DNA of 64,000 nucleotides from Mesorhizobium loti (GTDB taxonomy: Bacteria; Pseudomonadota; Alphaproteobacteria; Rhizobiales; Rhizobiaceae): positions 1 through 64,000 of the forward strand of contig NZ_PJRO01000014.1 in assembly GCF_002858745.1 (NCBI RefSeq). The letters run 5' to 3'. Each line of letters begins with the position of its first letter. Position 1 is the stretch's first letter. Both the position numbers and the translations under genes were made by a program. The notes beneath the pieces are model-generated. The model was not told where the DNA came from, did not search any database, and saw nothing but the letters and a program-made list of their open reading frames with translations. Positions 24,432 through 32,957 of this stretch are shown in pieces.

Positions 24432-27380
24432 TTGCAGCATTCCACGCCTGCCGCCCCCGCAGTGCGCGAAACGCTTGATAGACTCCTGGCGAGCCAGACA
24501 TTTGGACGCTCAGAGCGCGCGCGCGAATTGCTGCGCTATCTTGTTGAGCGAGAGCAGTCCGGCGACGCCGACAAGCTCAAGGGCTTTTCCATCGCCGTCG
24601 ATGTCTTCGGCAAGGATGCAGGGTTCGACCCCTCCACCGATGCAGTGGTGCGTGTGCAGGCGGGCAGGCTGAGAGAACTGCTCGATCAGTATTTTACCAG
24701 CGAAGGGGCCGGCGAGCCGATCCGCATCATCATTCCACGCGGCAGCTATATCCCAAGTTACGCACCGAACGGGGTCGGGATTCCGATCCAGCAGCAGCCG
24801 ACACAGCGGCAGGCCCCCACCATTCCGGGCCAGACGCCAGTGATGGCGGCAGTGGAAGCGGCGTCCGCGTCCGGACTGCAAGACCTGTCGGGTGCTTCGG
24901 TTATCCTGTTCAGGCATCTGCATGCCTTCTGGATCGCAATAGCGATCTTTTTCATCGTGATGATCACCCTTATGGTGCTCATGCTGCGCCAAACCTACGG
25001 GCCAGAAACGGCTCAAGGTGCCTCAGGCACCGCTGGGATCACAGCCAGCAGTTCGGCGGCGGCAACGTTGGAGAAGTTGCCAGCTGTCTATCTGGTGCTC
25101 TCGGAGAAGACACCTCAGACCCAGCGTATCGAAACGATATTTCGAGCTGGTCTTTCCAATATGGAAACGATCCAGTTCATTGACCGGAAGCCTGACGACG
25201 ACAAAGCTCAGGCAGACGAGCCGACGACCTTCGCCTTCAATCTCGGATCAGGCGCTACTCTCGGCAGCGTGGCCATTGAAGTCAAAAATCTCAAAACCGG
25301 ACGCATCCTCACTTCGGAAACGCTGACGGCGTTCGAAACCACTGCTTCGCAGGCGACCGATCATGTCGCCAAGATTCTGAGCGACGTCACGGGCCCGTTT
25401 GGTTCGATTTATGGCTACATCGAACAGAATCGGCTGCAGAACGATTTGACCACATGCATCATCCTGTCGAAGACCTACCCGTCCAACCAGAGCGCCAAGA
25501 ACCACGAAGCGGCCTACCGCTGTCTTGAGAACCTGGTCGCCCATGGCGAGGCATCGGCGTTGATCTATGCGTTGCTTGCGGGACAGCAGTTGGACGCCAT
25601 CATCTGGGGTTATCCTTATCCGCCCAATCCAAGCGTGCAGGAGGCGATGGCGCTTGTGAACAAGGCCATACAGATCGATCCGACCAGTTCACGCGCCTAC
25701 CGTATGGCCGCTTATGCCGAAGGGGTCGTTGGCAACCAGAAAGAACGAGTTCGCTGGGCGAAGAAGGCCTTTGATGCAGCCCCTTACGACCTGAGAGCCG
25801 TTTACCACTATGGCTGGGCACTGGTCATGGTGGGAAATTACCAGGAGGGCACGGCGCTCCTGGCGCGCAGTCTCAACCTTGCCAATCCACACAGCAAATG
25901 GCTCGACTATGCCCTCTTCCAGGGTGCCTTCATGGAAGGTGATCTGGAGTTGCAGAAGCGGGCGACAATGGCACTGTCGGCTGTCGAGCCTCAGCCGGAG
26001 TATCTTGCCGCGCAGCTTGTCGTGGCCGCAAGCAACAGCGACAACACCGAAGCAGGGCGGATCCTTACGGAAATCAACGCCAAATTCCCGGAATTTGCAG
26101 CGGATCCGCGCGCAACCTTCCTCAAAAATCACTATCCGCCCGATATGAGCGAAAAACTGCTGCAAGCGTTGTGGGCTGCCGGTTTGCCACGCAACGCCGC
26201 TGCGCGCGAGCAGCAGCCTGCCCCTGCTGTCGTCGGCCCGGCTTCGGAGGATCTGCCGGTTGTGTATCTGACGGTGAAAGGAACCGACGCCGCGGTGGAG
26301 CGCGTCGTCACTGCCTTGCGCTCAGGTCTGGCACATTTCGAAACCATAAATTTTGTCGGCCGGGAGCCAACGCAGGATCGCAACAGAGCGGCAGACGAAA
26401 CGAGCTTCGTCTTCAATGTCCAGCCAGGTTCCACGGCAGGCACTGTGGCTGTTGAAGTACAAAACCTGCAGAGCGGTACGGTTGTTCTGTCCCGCAATCT
26501 GGCAGCTTTCGACACGACCACATCGCAGATCACGCTGCAGGTCGGGAAAATCCTCGGAGATGCCGCACCGGCCTCGGGCGCCCTATACACCTTCATGGCA
26601 CGGAACGGCCTCGCCAAGGGCCTGGTTGATTGCCTGGTTCAGGAAAACGCGTTCGAACTGGAAGCCAATGCCAAGGTTCACGAAAGTGCCTATCGATGTT
26701 TCGAGGCTTTGGCCAATAGCAATGCCAAATCGTCAATCGTCTATTCGAGCTTGTCGACTTTAACGACGACCGGCTTGATCTGGCGTTACGCCTACCCGCC
26801 TGATGGTTCGTTGGAAAAGGCCGGAGAGTTCGCACAACGCGCCATACAAGCGGATTCCTCGAGTCCTCGCGCCTACAATGCCAAGGCCTATATCTCGAAC
26901 CGGCTGGGCATATGGACGGACACAGTGCAGTGGACGACGAAGGCGTACGAAATGAATCCGTACGACCCTCAGGCGATCGCAGCCTACGCGTATGCTCTGA
27001 CTTTCAGCGGCGACTACGCGAGGGGCACGACCATCATGGCTCAGGCGATCGAAGCCGCAAACGGCGCTCATGCCGCGTGGTGGGACTACGGCCTTTTTGC
27101 AAGTGCCTATATGCAAGGTGACAGGGAGCTGGCGGCCAGGGCGGTTGCGCCTCTCGCAACCGTGGCTCCCAACCCGCTTTTTCTCACCGGCAGATTGATC
27201 GTCGCATCCGAAGGTGGCAATCAGCGTCTGGTCACAGACATCATCGATCAGCTGGAAGCAAATTTTCCGACATACGTCTCCGACCCACGGGCAACTCTTA
27301 CCAAGCGCAACTATCCGCCCGATATGGTAGAAAAGTTCATTGGAGCCCTTCGGACAGCGGGACTAAGCGGCGCGACTTGA
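24432..27380 (+). CDS. Membrane-anchored winged-helix/TPR protein with duplicated output domain
   Basis: A 982-residue protein. Residues about 10-112 match the DNA-binding-like N-terminal domain seen in rhizobial adenylate cyclase/TPR proteins (ELLRYLVERE, LKGFSIAVDVFGKDAGFDP, VVRVQAGRLRELLDQYF, IIIPRGSYIPSY). One membrane helix is at about 165-186. The remainder is two homologous units, about 216-590 and 607-977. Each has an (LP)xVYL start, an FNL/FNV-G-VA-EV-NL beta region, a YPYPP/YAYPP motif, TPR-like helices and the ending DPRAT...YPPDM. Start is TTG with GAGAGG 8 bases upstream; an in-frame stop lies just before it. No catalytic domain is visible. It may be a transmembrane signalling protein; function unknown. 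The next gene overlaps by one base. Confidence 0.82.
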   Translation: MQHSTPAAPAVRETLDRLLASQTFGRSERARELLRYLVEREQSGDADKLKGFSIAVDVFGKDAGFDPSTDAVVRVQAGRLRELLDQYFTSEGAGEPIRIIIPRGSYIPSYAPNGVGIPIQQQPTQRQAPTIPGQTPVMAAVEAASASGLQDLSGASVILFRHLHAFWIAIAIFFIVMITLMVLMLRQTYGPETAQGASGTAGITASSSAAATLEKLPAVYLVLSEKTPQTQRIETIFRAGLSNMETIQFIDRKPDDDKAQADEPTTFAFNLGSGATLGSVAIEVKNLKTGRILTSETLTAFETTASQATDHVAKILSDVTGPFGSIYGYIEQNRLQNDLTTCIILSKTYPSNQSAKNHEAAYRCLENLVAHGEASALIYALLAGQQLDAIIWGYPYPPNPSVQEAMALVNKAIQIDPTSSRAYRMAAYAEGVVGNQKERVRWAKKAFDAAPYDLRAVYHYGWALVMVGNYQEGTALLARSLNLANPHSKWLDYALFQGAFMEGDLELQKRATMALSAVEPQPEYLAAQLVVAASNSDNTEAGRILTEINAKFPEFAADPRATFLKNHYPPDMSEKLLQALWAAGLPRNAAAREQQPAPAVVGPASEDLPVVYLTVKGTDAAVERVVTALRSGLAHFETINFVGREPTQDRNRAADETSFVFNVQPGSTAGTVAVEVQNLQSGTVVLSRNLAAFDTTTSQITLQVGKILGDAAPASGALYTFMARNGLAKGLVDCLVQENAFELEANAKVHESAYRCFEALANSNAKSSIVYSSLSTLTTTGLIWRYAYPPDGSLEKAGEFAQRAIQADSSSPRAYNAKAYISNRLGIWTDTVQWTTKAYEMNPYDPQAIAAYAYALTFSGDYARGTTIMAQAIEAANGAHAAWWDYGLFASAYMQGDRELAARAVAPLATVAPNPLFLTGRLIVASEGGNQRLVTDIIDQLEANFPTYVSDPRATLTKRNYPPDMVEKFIGALRTAGLSGAT

Positions 27381-28150
27381 TGACTTCCAAGAGCCTTTTC
27401 GCCCACAAACAAGGAACCGGACCGGAAGCAATTGTGTTGCTGCACGGATTTGGTGGCTCACACAGCATCTGGGCAGAGATCGGACCTCAACTTGCCTCCG
27501 AGGCTGAGATCATCGCTTATGACCTGCCCGGCCATGGTGCCTCGCTGGAGGTCGAAGGAGCGCGCTCGCCCAAAAAGATGGCCGAGGCTGTTCTTGCCGA
27601 TATCGTGGAACGCGACGCCAACCGCATCCATCTGGTCGGCCATTCCATGGGCGGCGCCGTCGCGACCTTGATCGCACTTTCGGCTCCCGGGCGCATTGCA
27701 TCGCTGACATTGTTGGCGCCAGGGGGCTATGGCGAAGAGATTGATGCCGCGCTGCTGCGCCGATTTGCCAAGGCCTCCCAGGATGATGAAATCCGGGCAT
27801 GCCTTGCCGCGATGTCGGGCCCCGGGCACCTCGTGTCCGACCAGGCGATTGCCGATGGCGTGGCGATGCGGGCGCATTCCGGTCAGATGGAAAAGCTCGC
27901 CGAGATCGTCATGGCCATCACCCGTGGTGGGCGGCAAGGCGTGATTCCTGCCGAGTTGGTCGCAGGTCTTGCGATGCCTGTGGCCGTGGTCTGGGGTGTC
28001 CTGGATTCCGTCCTGCCCGTCGGTCAGACCGATAACCTGCCTGCCCATTTCGACCTGCACCTCGTGCCCGTCGCTGGCCACATGTTGATCGACGAAGCAC
28101 CCGGGCTGATTGTCGAATTGCTGCGCGGCATCTTGCGGAATCAGGCCTGA
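27380..28150 (+). CDS. Alpha/beta-fold hydrolase
   Basis: A 256-residue hydrolase. The oxyanion region is IVLLHGFGGSHSIWAE, the nucleophile elbow is HLVGHSMGGAVATLIAL (Ser near residue 95), a likely acid is in VWGVLDSVLP, and the His is in VPVAGHMLIDEAP. It resembles the free-standing relatives of the acetoin dehydrogenase E2-type hydrolase domain and other C-C or ester hydrolases; the substrate cannot be named. The ATG at 27380 overlaps the last base of the TPR protein's stop (TGATG), which indicates coupling and argues for a functional link with that protein. Confidence 0.85.
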   Translation: MTSKSLFAHKQGTGPEAIVLLHGFGGSHSIWAEIGPQLASEAEIIAYDLPGHGASLEVEGARSPKKMAEAVLADIVERDANRIHLVGHSMGGAVATLIALSAPGRIASLTLLAPGGYGEEIDAALLRRFAKASQDDEIRACLAAMSGPGHLVSDQAIADGVAMRAHSGQMEKLAEIVMAITRGGRQGVIPAELVAGLAMPVAVVWGVLDSVLPVGQTDNLPAHFDLHLVPVAGHMLIDEAPGLIVELLRGILRNQA

Positions 28151-28232
28151 GATCATTCCGACACAATTGCGGCAGATGAAATCTGTCCCGGTTCGTGTTA
28201 ACCGGTTGTTTACCAAACCGCGAGGCAAGGCG

Positions 28233-28853
28233 ATGCTGGAAACAGGCGAAAGCGTAACCCCCATCAACCAGGCGCGCAGCAAGCTGTCAGAGGCCGTTCG
28301 CGATGTGAAGAACGCATTGGCCGACCGTGACGACGTTGTCGTCGACATGCGCGAGGCCCATCGCATGCGCCTGGAATTGCTGGCCTCGGAACTGGCGCCT
28401 GTGTTTGCAGACGTGCCCTCCGATATCGACTACTTCGATTTCGCGTTATCCTCGGGACTGCAGCCGCGATTGTGGATCGACGCGGTCAGCCATGTCGCGA
28501 TGGGTCGTGATCGTCGAACTTATCGTTTCGTCAAAGACACTCGCCTTGGCCGCGTCGTCCTGGCCGAATCCCAGGATATGAAGGTCGTTGGCGATCAGGT
28601 CACCCGCTACATCGCCGAGCGTCTGGTTGAACGGCAGCGCCTCATGGAAGGCGGTATCGAACCAGTGGAACAGCCGGCACCTCAGGCTGGTTCGGAAGCG
28701 GAAGCCAAGTCTCACACCAGCGGCCAGACGCGCGGACGCACGATCCTTGGCGGGTTTGGTCTGGTTCTGGTTGGTGCCCTCGTTGGCCTCGGGGTCTCAG
28801 CGGCCCTGTTTTGGGATCGTCTCGTACCGTTGATCGAAAACCTCAGGCCGTAG
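28233..28853 (+). CDS. Conserved hypothetical protein with C-terminal membrane anchor
   Basis: A 206-residue protein I do not recognise by name. The first 150 residues are soluble and charged (MREAHRMRLELLASELAPVF, DIDYFDFALSSGLQPRLWID, FVKDTRLGRVVLAESQDMK), then a polar linker rich in Glu, Gln and Ala, then one hydrophobic helix (ILGGFGLVLVGALVGLGVSA, about 179-198) close to the C-terminus. This is a tail-anchored inner-membrane layout. The ATG at 28233 has GAGG 8 bases upstream; the frame is open to 28110 but that part overlaps the hydrolase gene. Its 3' end overlaps the convergent phosphoesterase gene by 11 bases. Confidence 0.75.
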   Translation: MLETGESVTPINQARSKLSEAVRDVKNALADRDDVVVDMREAHRMRLELLASELAPVFADVPSDIDYFDFALSSGLQPRLWIDAVSHVAMGRDRRTYRFVKDTRLGRVVLAESQDMKVVGDQVTRYIAERLVERQRLMEGGIEPVEQPAPQAGSEAEAKSHTSGQTRGRTILGGFGLVLVGALVGLGVSAALFWDRLVPLIENLRP

Positions 28854-29763
28854 ATTTTTCCGGCTCGGCGCCAAGTTCCAGCGTCTGAAGATCGGCGACG
28901 GTGAGCGCAGGTCCGGTGAGGCCGCGACGCGTCAACCCGATGCGCCAGCCGCTGGCAGCTTTCTCGATTTCGATCAGATTGTATTGGGCAGCAGGGTGAC
29001 GCCCTCCCGGCCCCTGCCCCGCGGCAGCAACGCCAACGACCGGCAGCCGGTGGACACGCCCGATCCAGAACAGTGTCGGATCGTGTGAATGGCCGTGCAA
29101 CACAAGCTCGGCGCCATGTCGCTTGACGAGATTCTGGAACCGGCGGATGCCGAAAAGCCGCTTGGTCTGCGCCACCGCGCCGCGTATCGGCGGGTGGTGA
29201 ATGAGGATCACCCTGCACAGGCCCTGCTTGCCGGTTTCGTCCAGAAGCTCCGCCAGGCGTGCAGCCTGCCTCTCCTCGAAGAAACCGTTGGCCATGAAAG
29301 GTGCAGTCGCGCGCGCGGTGGAGACCCCGATCAGCGCGACCTCGCCGCGCAGCCTCAGATAGGGAAAACTATGGCGATCGACTTGGATGTTGGCGCCATC
29401 GCTGCTCATCCACGGCGCCCAGGCGCGGCACGCCTTGTCGAATGCACCGGGTACATAGGCGTCGTGATTGCCCGGAACCACGGAAACATCGCGCGGCGAC
29501 CCGAGCATTTCCAGCCACAGTCGGGCCATTTCGATTTCGCTGTCCAGCGCCAGATTGACCAGATCGCCGGTCACCGCAATATGATCGGCGCCACTTGCCT
29601 TGAGATCGGCCACCAGCGTGTCGATGACGGCATCGTGCATGGTACGGCGGCGGTTGCGTTGCCAGTTGACGTAGCCCAACACACGCTTGGAGGCGAGATC
29701 GCGATACGATACACCGGGCAGCGGGCCGAGATGGGCGTCGGAGAGATGCGCAAGCCTGAACAT
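28843..29763 (-). CDS. Calcineurin-like metallophosphoesterase
   Basis: A 306-residue enzyme with the full set of metallophosphoesterase motifs: LAHLSDAHLG (first metal), AVTGDLVNLALD, VVPGNHDAYVPGAF, ILIHHPPIRG and LVLHGHSHDPT. These coordinate two metal ions for phosphodiester or phosphomonoester hydrolysis, as in the CpdA/Icc-like group; a cyclic-nucleotide role would be a guess. The ATG at 29763 fits the family N-terminus (MFRLAHLSD); an upstream GTG at 29799 would add 12 unrelated residues. It is divergent from the Nudix gene with 52 bases between them. Confidence 0.88.
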   Translation of the reverse strand: MFRLAHLSDAHLGPLPGVSYRDLASKRVLGYVNWQRNRRRTMHDAVIDTLVADLKASGADHIAVTGDLVNLALDSEIEMARLWLEMLGSPRDVSVVPGNHDAYVPGAFDKACRAWAPWMSSDGANIQVDRHSFPYLRLRGEVALIGVSTARATAPFMANGFFEERQAARLAELLDETGKQGLCRVILIHHPPIRGAVAQTKRLFGIRRFQNLVKRHGAELVLHGHSHDPTLFWIGRVHRLPVVGVAAAGQGPGGRHPAAQYNLIEIEKAASGWRIGLTRRGLTGPALTVADLQTLELGAEPEKSTA

Positions 29764-29815
29764 GAAATCTTCATAGGCGACCGATCGTCCGCAATCCACC
29801 TATGGTTCACCTGAA

Positions 29816-30316
29816 ATGACTGGCAGCGACCCCGAACAGCCCTTCCGCCAGACCGGCTGGCCCCGCCTGAGAACGAAATTTTTCCACACCCTGTTCCTGC
29901 TCAGGCGACCGATGACACTCGGCGTGCGCGGACTTGTCTATGACCGTGCGAAGAACAGCGTTTTCCTGATCCGTCACACCTATGTTCCCGGTTGGCAATT
30001 GCCGGGCGGCGGTGTCGAAAAAGGCGAGACAATGGAAGAGGCGCTGGCCCGCGAACTCGAGGAGGAAGGCAACATCGCAATTTCGGCGCCGGCAGCGCTG
30101 AAATCCTTCCACTTCAACAGGATCTCGAGCCCGCGTGACCATGTCGGGCTCTACCTGATCGAGGCCTTCCGTCAGACCGGGCCCAAACATCCCGACCACG
30201 AGATCGCCGAAGCCGGCTTCTTCCCGCTCGACCAACTGCCCGAAGGCACGACGCCGGCGACCCTGAGACGCCTCGCCGAGACATTCCACGGCGCGGTGGC
30301 TTCGCCCTATTGGTAG
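29816..30316 (+). CDS. Nudix hydrolase
   Basis: A 166-residue pyrophosphohydrolase. The Nudix box is intact (GGGVEKGETMEEALARELEE followed by EGNI), preceded by VPGWQLPG, the usual substrate-loop segment. The family cleaves nucleoside diphosphates linked to another moiety; the substrate here is not predictable. The N-terminal 35 residues (RTKFFHTLFLLRRPMTLGVRG) are typical of a rhizobial subgroup. It is convergent with the glutathionyl-hydroquinone reductase gene; the stop codons nearly touch. Confidence 0.88.
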   Translation: MTGSDPEQPFRQTGWPRLRTKFFHTLFLLRRPMTLGVRGLVYDRAKNSVFLIRHTYVPGWQLPGGGVEKGETMEEALARELEEEGNIAISAPAALKSFHFNRISSPRDHVGLYLIEAFRQTGPKHPDHEIAEAGFFPLDQLPEGTTPATLRRLAETFHGAVASPYW

Positions 30317-30317
30317 A

Positions 30318-31307
30318 TCATGCAGCCTTCCTGAATCGGCTGCGGTCGTGCGGCGCCAGATGGTCGACTTGCGGCCCGAGCGGGATGATCCCGGTCGGAT
30401 TGATGCCGCGATGGCTGGCGTAGTAATGCGCCTTGATGTGATGCATATCGACCGTGTTTGACACGTCCGGCACCTGGTAGAGGTCGCGCAGGTAGTTCGA
30501 CAGATTCGGGTAGTCCGCGATGCGACGCAGGTTGCATTTGAAATGGCCGACATAAACCGGATCGAAACGAACAAGCGTGGTGAAGAGACGCCAATCCGCC
30601 TCGGTGATGTGGTCGCCGACGAGATAGCGCTGGCGCGATAGCCTCGCCTCCAGGCTGTCAAGCGCCGCAAACAGGTCTGCGAACGCTTCTTCGTAGGCAG
30701 CCTGTTCAGTTGCAAAGCCAGCGCGATAGACGCCATTGTTGACGGCTTTGTAGACCTCCGCATTGACGGTATCGATTTCGGCTCGCTGTTTCTGTGGATA
30801 GAAATCGACCGTGCCATCCCCCCATTCGTCGAAAGCCGAGTTCAACATCCGGATGATCTCGGAAGACTCATTGGAGACAATCGTCTGTTCTTTTCTGTCC
30901 CACAGGACAGGCACGGTAACCCTGCCGGAATAAGTCGAATCTGCCTTTGTGTAGATCTGATGCAGGAAGTCGAGACCATAGAGCGCATCGCCCGTTGCGC
31001 CGTCTTCCGCCATGAAAGTCCAGCCATTCTCGCCCATGAAATGGTGCACGACTGAGACTGAGATCACCTTTTCAAGCTTTTTCAGCACCCTGAAGATGAG
31101 CGTGCGATGCGCCCAGGGACAGGCAAGCGAAACATAGAGGTGATAACGACCGGGTTCGGCCTTGAAACCTCGCGAACGGCCCGCCACCGGCTTGCCATCG
31201 ACGGTTATCCAGTCGCGCCATTGCGATTGAGAACGTTCGAACCTGCCACCGCTGCTGGTGGTATCGTACCAGCGGTCCTGCCATTGGCCATCGACAAGCA
31301 ATCCCAT
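30318..31307 (-). CDS. Glutathionyl-hydroquinone reductase (GST family, YqjG/PcpF-like)
   Basis: A 329-residue xi-class glutathione transferase. The thioredoxin-like domain carries the catalytic cysteine in LYVSLACPWAHRTLI (about residue 60), and the C-terminal helical domain contains RYLVGDHITEADWRLFTTLV and YPNLSNYLRDLYQVPDV. Family enzymes reduce S-glutathionyl-hydroquinones, helping remove toxic quinones or halogenated aromatics. The ATG at 31307 is preferred over GTG at 31313 because GGAGG is 8 bases away from the former and only 2 from the latter. It is an independent gene with a convergent neighbour. Confidence 0.93.
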   Translation of the reverse strand: MGLLVDGQWQDRWYDTTSSGGRFERSQSQWRDWITVDGKPVAGRSRGFKAEPGRYHLYVSLACPWAHRTLIFRVLKKLEKVISVSVVHHFMGENGWTFMAEDGATGDALYGLDFLHQIYTKADSTYSGRVTVPVLWDRKEQTIVSNESSEIIRMLNSAFDEWGDGTVDFYPQKQRAEIDTVNAEVYKAVNNGVYRAGFATEQAAYEEAFADLFAALDSLEARLSRQRYLVGDHITEADWRLFTTLVRFDPVYVGHFKCNLRRIADYPNLSNYLRDLYQVPDVSNTVDMHHIKAHYYASHRGINPTGIIPLGPQVDHLAPHDRSRFRKAA

Positions 31308-31578
31308 CGACACATCCTCCTATCTTCCAATTTCAATCTAATGGGCATGCCGGGCCTGGGGAACGCGTTTTGGCTGAACACACTGTCAAATGCTGGCGCA
31401 ACGCCACTCAAAACATCGATTGCGATCCAGAAAGTTTGATGCTAGCGGACAATCCGCATGTTCGACTTTGCAACGATCCGGTTCGACCGACGACGAAAGA
31501 TCGCCCGCGCTTGAAGCGCTGACTGGCGAACGCTGCCGCTTGCAGCAACCTTTCCTTGCATACCGGAACGCAAAGACC

Positions 31579-32103
31579 ATGAGCCTTGCCGACGTGACCT
31601 ACCTGCCGGAAACCCTGGCACACGATCCCGAGATCGAATCCATCAACGAAGAAGCCTTCGGGCCCGGGCGCTTCGCTCGCGCCGCCTACAAGATCCGCGA
31701 AGGCGGTCCTCATGAACGCGACCTCTCCTTCGTAGCCATGAACGGCGGCACGGTGATCGCTTCGGTGCGCATGACACGTATCGAGGCAGGTTCCGGCAAA
31801 GCGCACCTTCTCGGCCCTTTGGCAGTGCGGCCCGCCTTCAAGAATCTCGGCATCGGCCGCAAACTCGTGGCTATGGCGCTGGAAGCCGCCGCAAAAACCG
31901 GCTCGGCCTGCGTCGTCCTGGTCGGTGATGAACCCTACTATGGCCCACTTGGCTTCAAGCGGATCCCGCGCGGACAGATTTCCATGCCACGCCCGGTCGA
32001 CCTCGATCGCCTTCTGGCACACGAAATCGAACCCGGTTCAGTAGCCAAACTGACCGGCATGGTTCATCACGCAGACCAGGTTGGCGTCGGCGAACCGGCA
32101 TAA
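31579..32103 (+). CDS. GNAT family N-acetyltransferase
   Basis: A 174-residue acetyltransferase of the YhbS-like group. The acetyl-CoA-binding motif A is LLGPLAVRPAFKNLGIGRKL, followed by VLVGDEPYYGPLGFKRIP, the pattern of the GCN5-related fold in this subgroup. The ATG at 31579 begins a normal GNAT N-terminus (MSLADVTYLPETL); an open frame continues up to 31390 but reads unlike any acetyltransferase. The substrate is unknown. Confidence 0.87.
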   Translation: MSLADVTYLPETLAHDPEIESINEEAFGPGRFARAAYKIREGGPHERDLSFVAMNGGTVIASVRMTRIEAGSGKAHLLGPLAVRPAFKNLGIGRKLVAMALEAAAKTGSACVVLVGDEPYYGPLGFKRIPRGQISMPRPVDLDRLLAHEIEPGSVAKLTGMVHHADQVGVGEPA

Positions 32104-32191
32104 CGCGAGGGCATCGGCCCCAGATTGCCTTGCCTGTTGCAGCGCTTGCCGCAGGCCCCTAGCATACCCAGACGAGCGAGGAGAACAGCGC

Positions 32192-32953
32192 ATGAACCCA
32201 CACGGCCAGATCGCAATCGTGACCGGCGGCGGCTCGGGTCTCGGCGAAGCGACGGCGCGCGCGCTTGCGGCCAAGGGCGCCAAGGTCGCCCTCTTCGATG
32301 TCAGCATCGATCGTGCCGACAAGGTGGCGGCGGACATCGGTGGCATCGCGGTCAAATGCGACGTCTCCAGCGCCGAGAACGGGGCGGCCGCGGTGGCCGA
32401 GGTCGCGAAATCGCTCGGGGAGCCGCGCATCCTGGTGAATTGTGCCGGCATCGCCATCGGCGTGAAGACGGTGGGCAAGGACGGCCCACATCCCCTCGAC
32501 CAGTACCGCAGGGTGATCGAGGTCAACCTGATCGGCAGCTTCAACATGATCCGGCTGGTTGCAGATCGCGCCGCCAGGCTCGAACCGCTGACCGGTGGCG
32601 AGCGCGGCGTCATCGTCAACACAGCCTCAGTTGCGGCTTTTGACGGACAGATCGGGCAAGCCGCCTATTCCGCCTCCAAAGGCGGCGTGGTCGGCATGAC
32701 CTTGCCGGTTGCACGCGACCTTGCCCGCTCCGGTATCCGCGTCTGTACAATCGCACCCGGCATCTTCAAGACACCCATGATGGCCGGCATGCCACAGGAG
32801 GTCCAGGACTCGCTCGGCGCTGCCGTGCCTTTCCCCTCCCGGCTCGGTGAGCCGTCCGAATATGCGGCGCTGGCGCTGCATATTGTCGAAAACCAGATGT
32901 TGAATGGCGAGACCATCCGCCTGGACGGCGCCATCCGCATGGCACCGAAATAG
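32192..32953 (+). CDS. SDR-family 3-hydroxyacyl-CoA dehydrogenase-like oxidoreductase
   Basis: A 253-residue short-chain dehydrogenase. The NAD site is IVTGGGSGLGEATARALA, the NAG-type motif appears as LVNCAGIA, and the catalytic Tyr-Lys pair is in AAYSASKGGVVGMT with the Ser in IVNTASVAAF. The sequence resembles type II 3-hydroxyacyl-CoA dehydrogenase (HSD17B10-like), including the long insert EPLTGGERGVIVNTAS. The ATG at 32192 follows GAGGAG. The CoA-transferase gene starts 4 bases after its stop, so both probably work on the same acyl-CoA, perhaps a branched one. Confidence 0.9.
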   Translation: MNPHGQIAIVTGGGSGLGEATARALAAKGAKVALFDVSIDRADKVAADIGGIAVKCDVSSAENGAAAVAEVAKSLGEPRILVNCAGIAIGVKTVGKDGPHPLDQYRRVIEVNLIGSFNMIRLVADRAARLEPLTGGERGVIVNTASVAAFDGQIGQAAYSASKGGVVGMTLPVARDLARSGIRVCTIAPGIFKTPMMAGMPQEVQDSLGAAVPFPSRLGEPSEYAALALHIVENQMLNGETIRLDGAIRMAPK

Positions 32954-32957
32954 GCTT

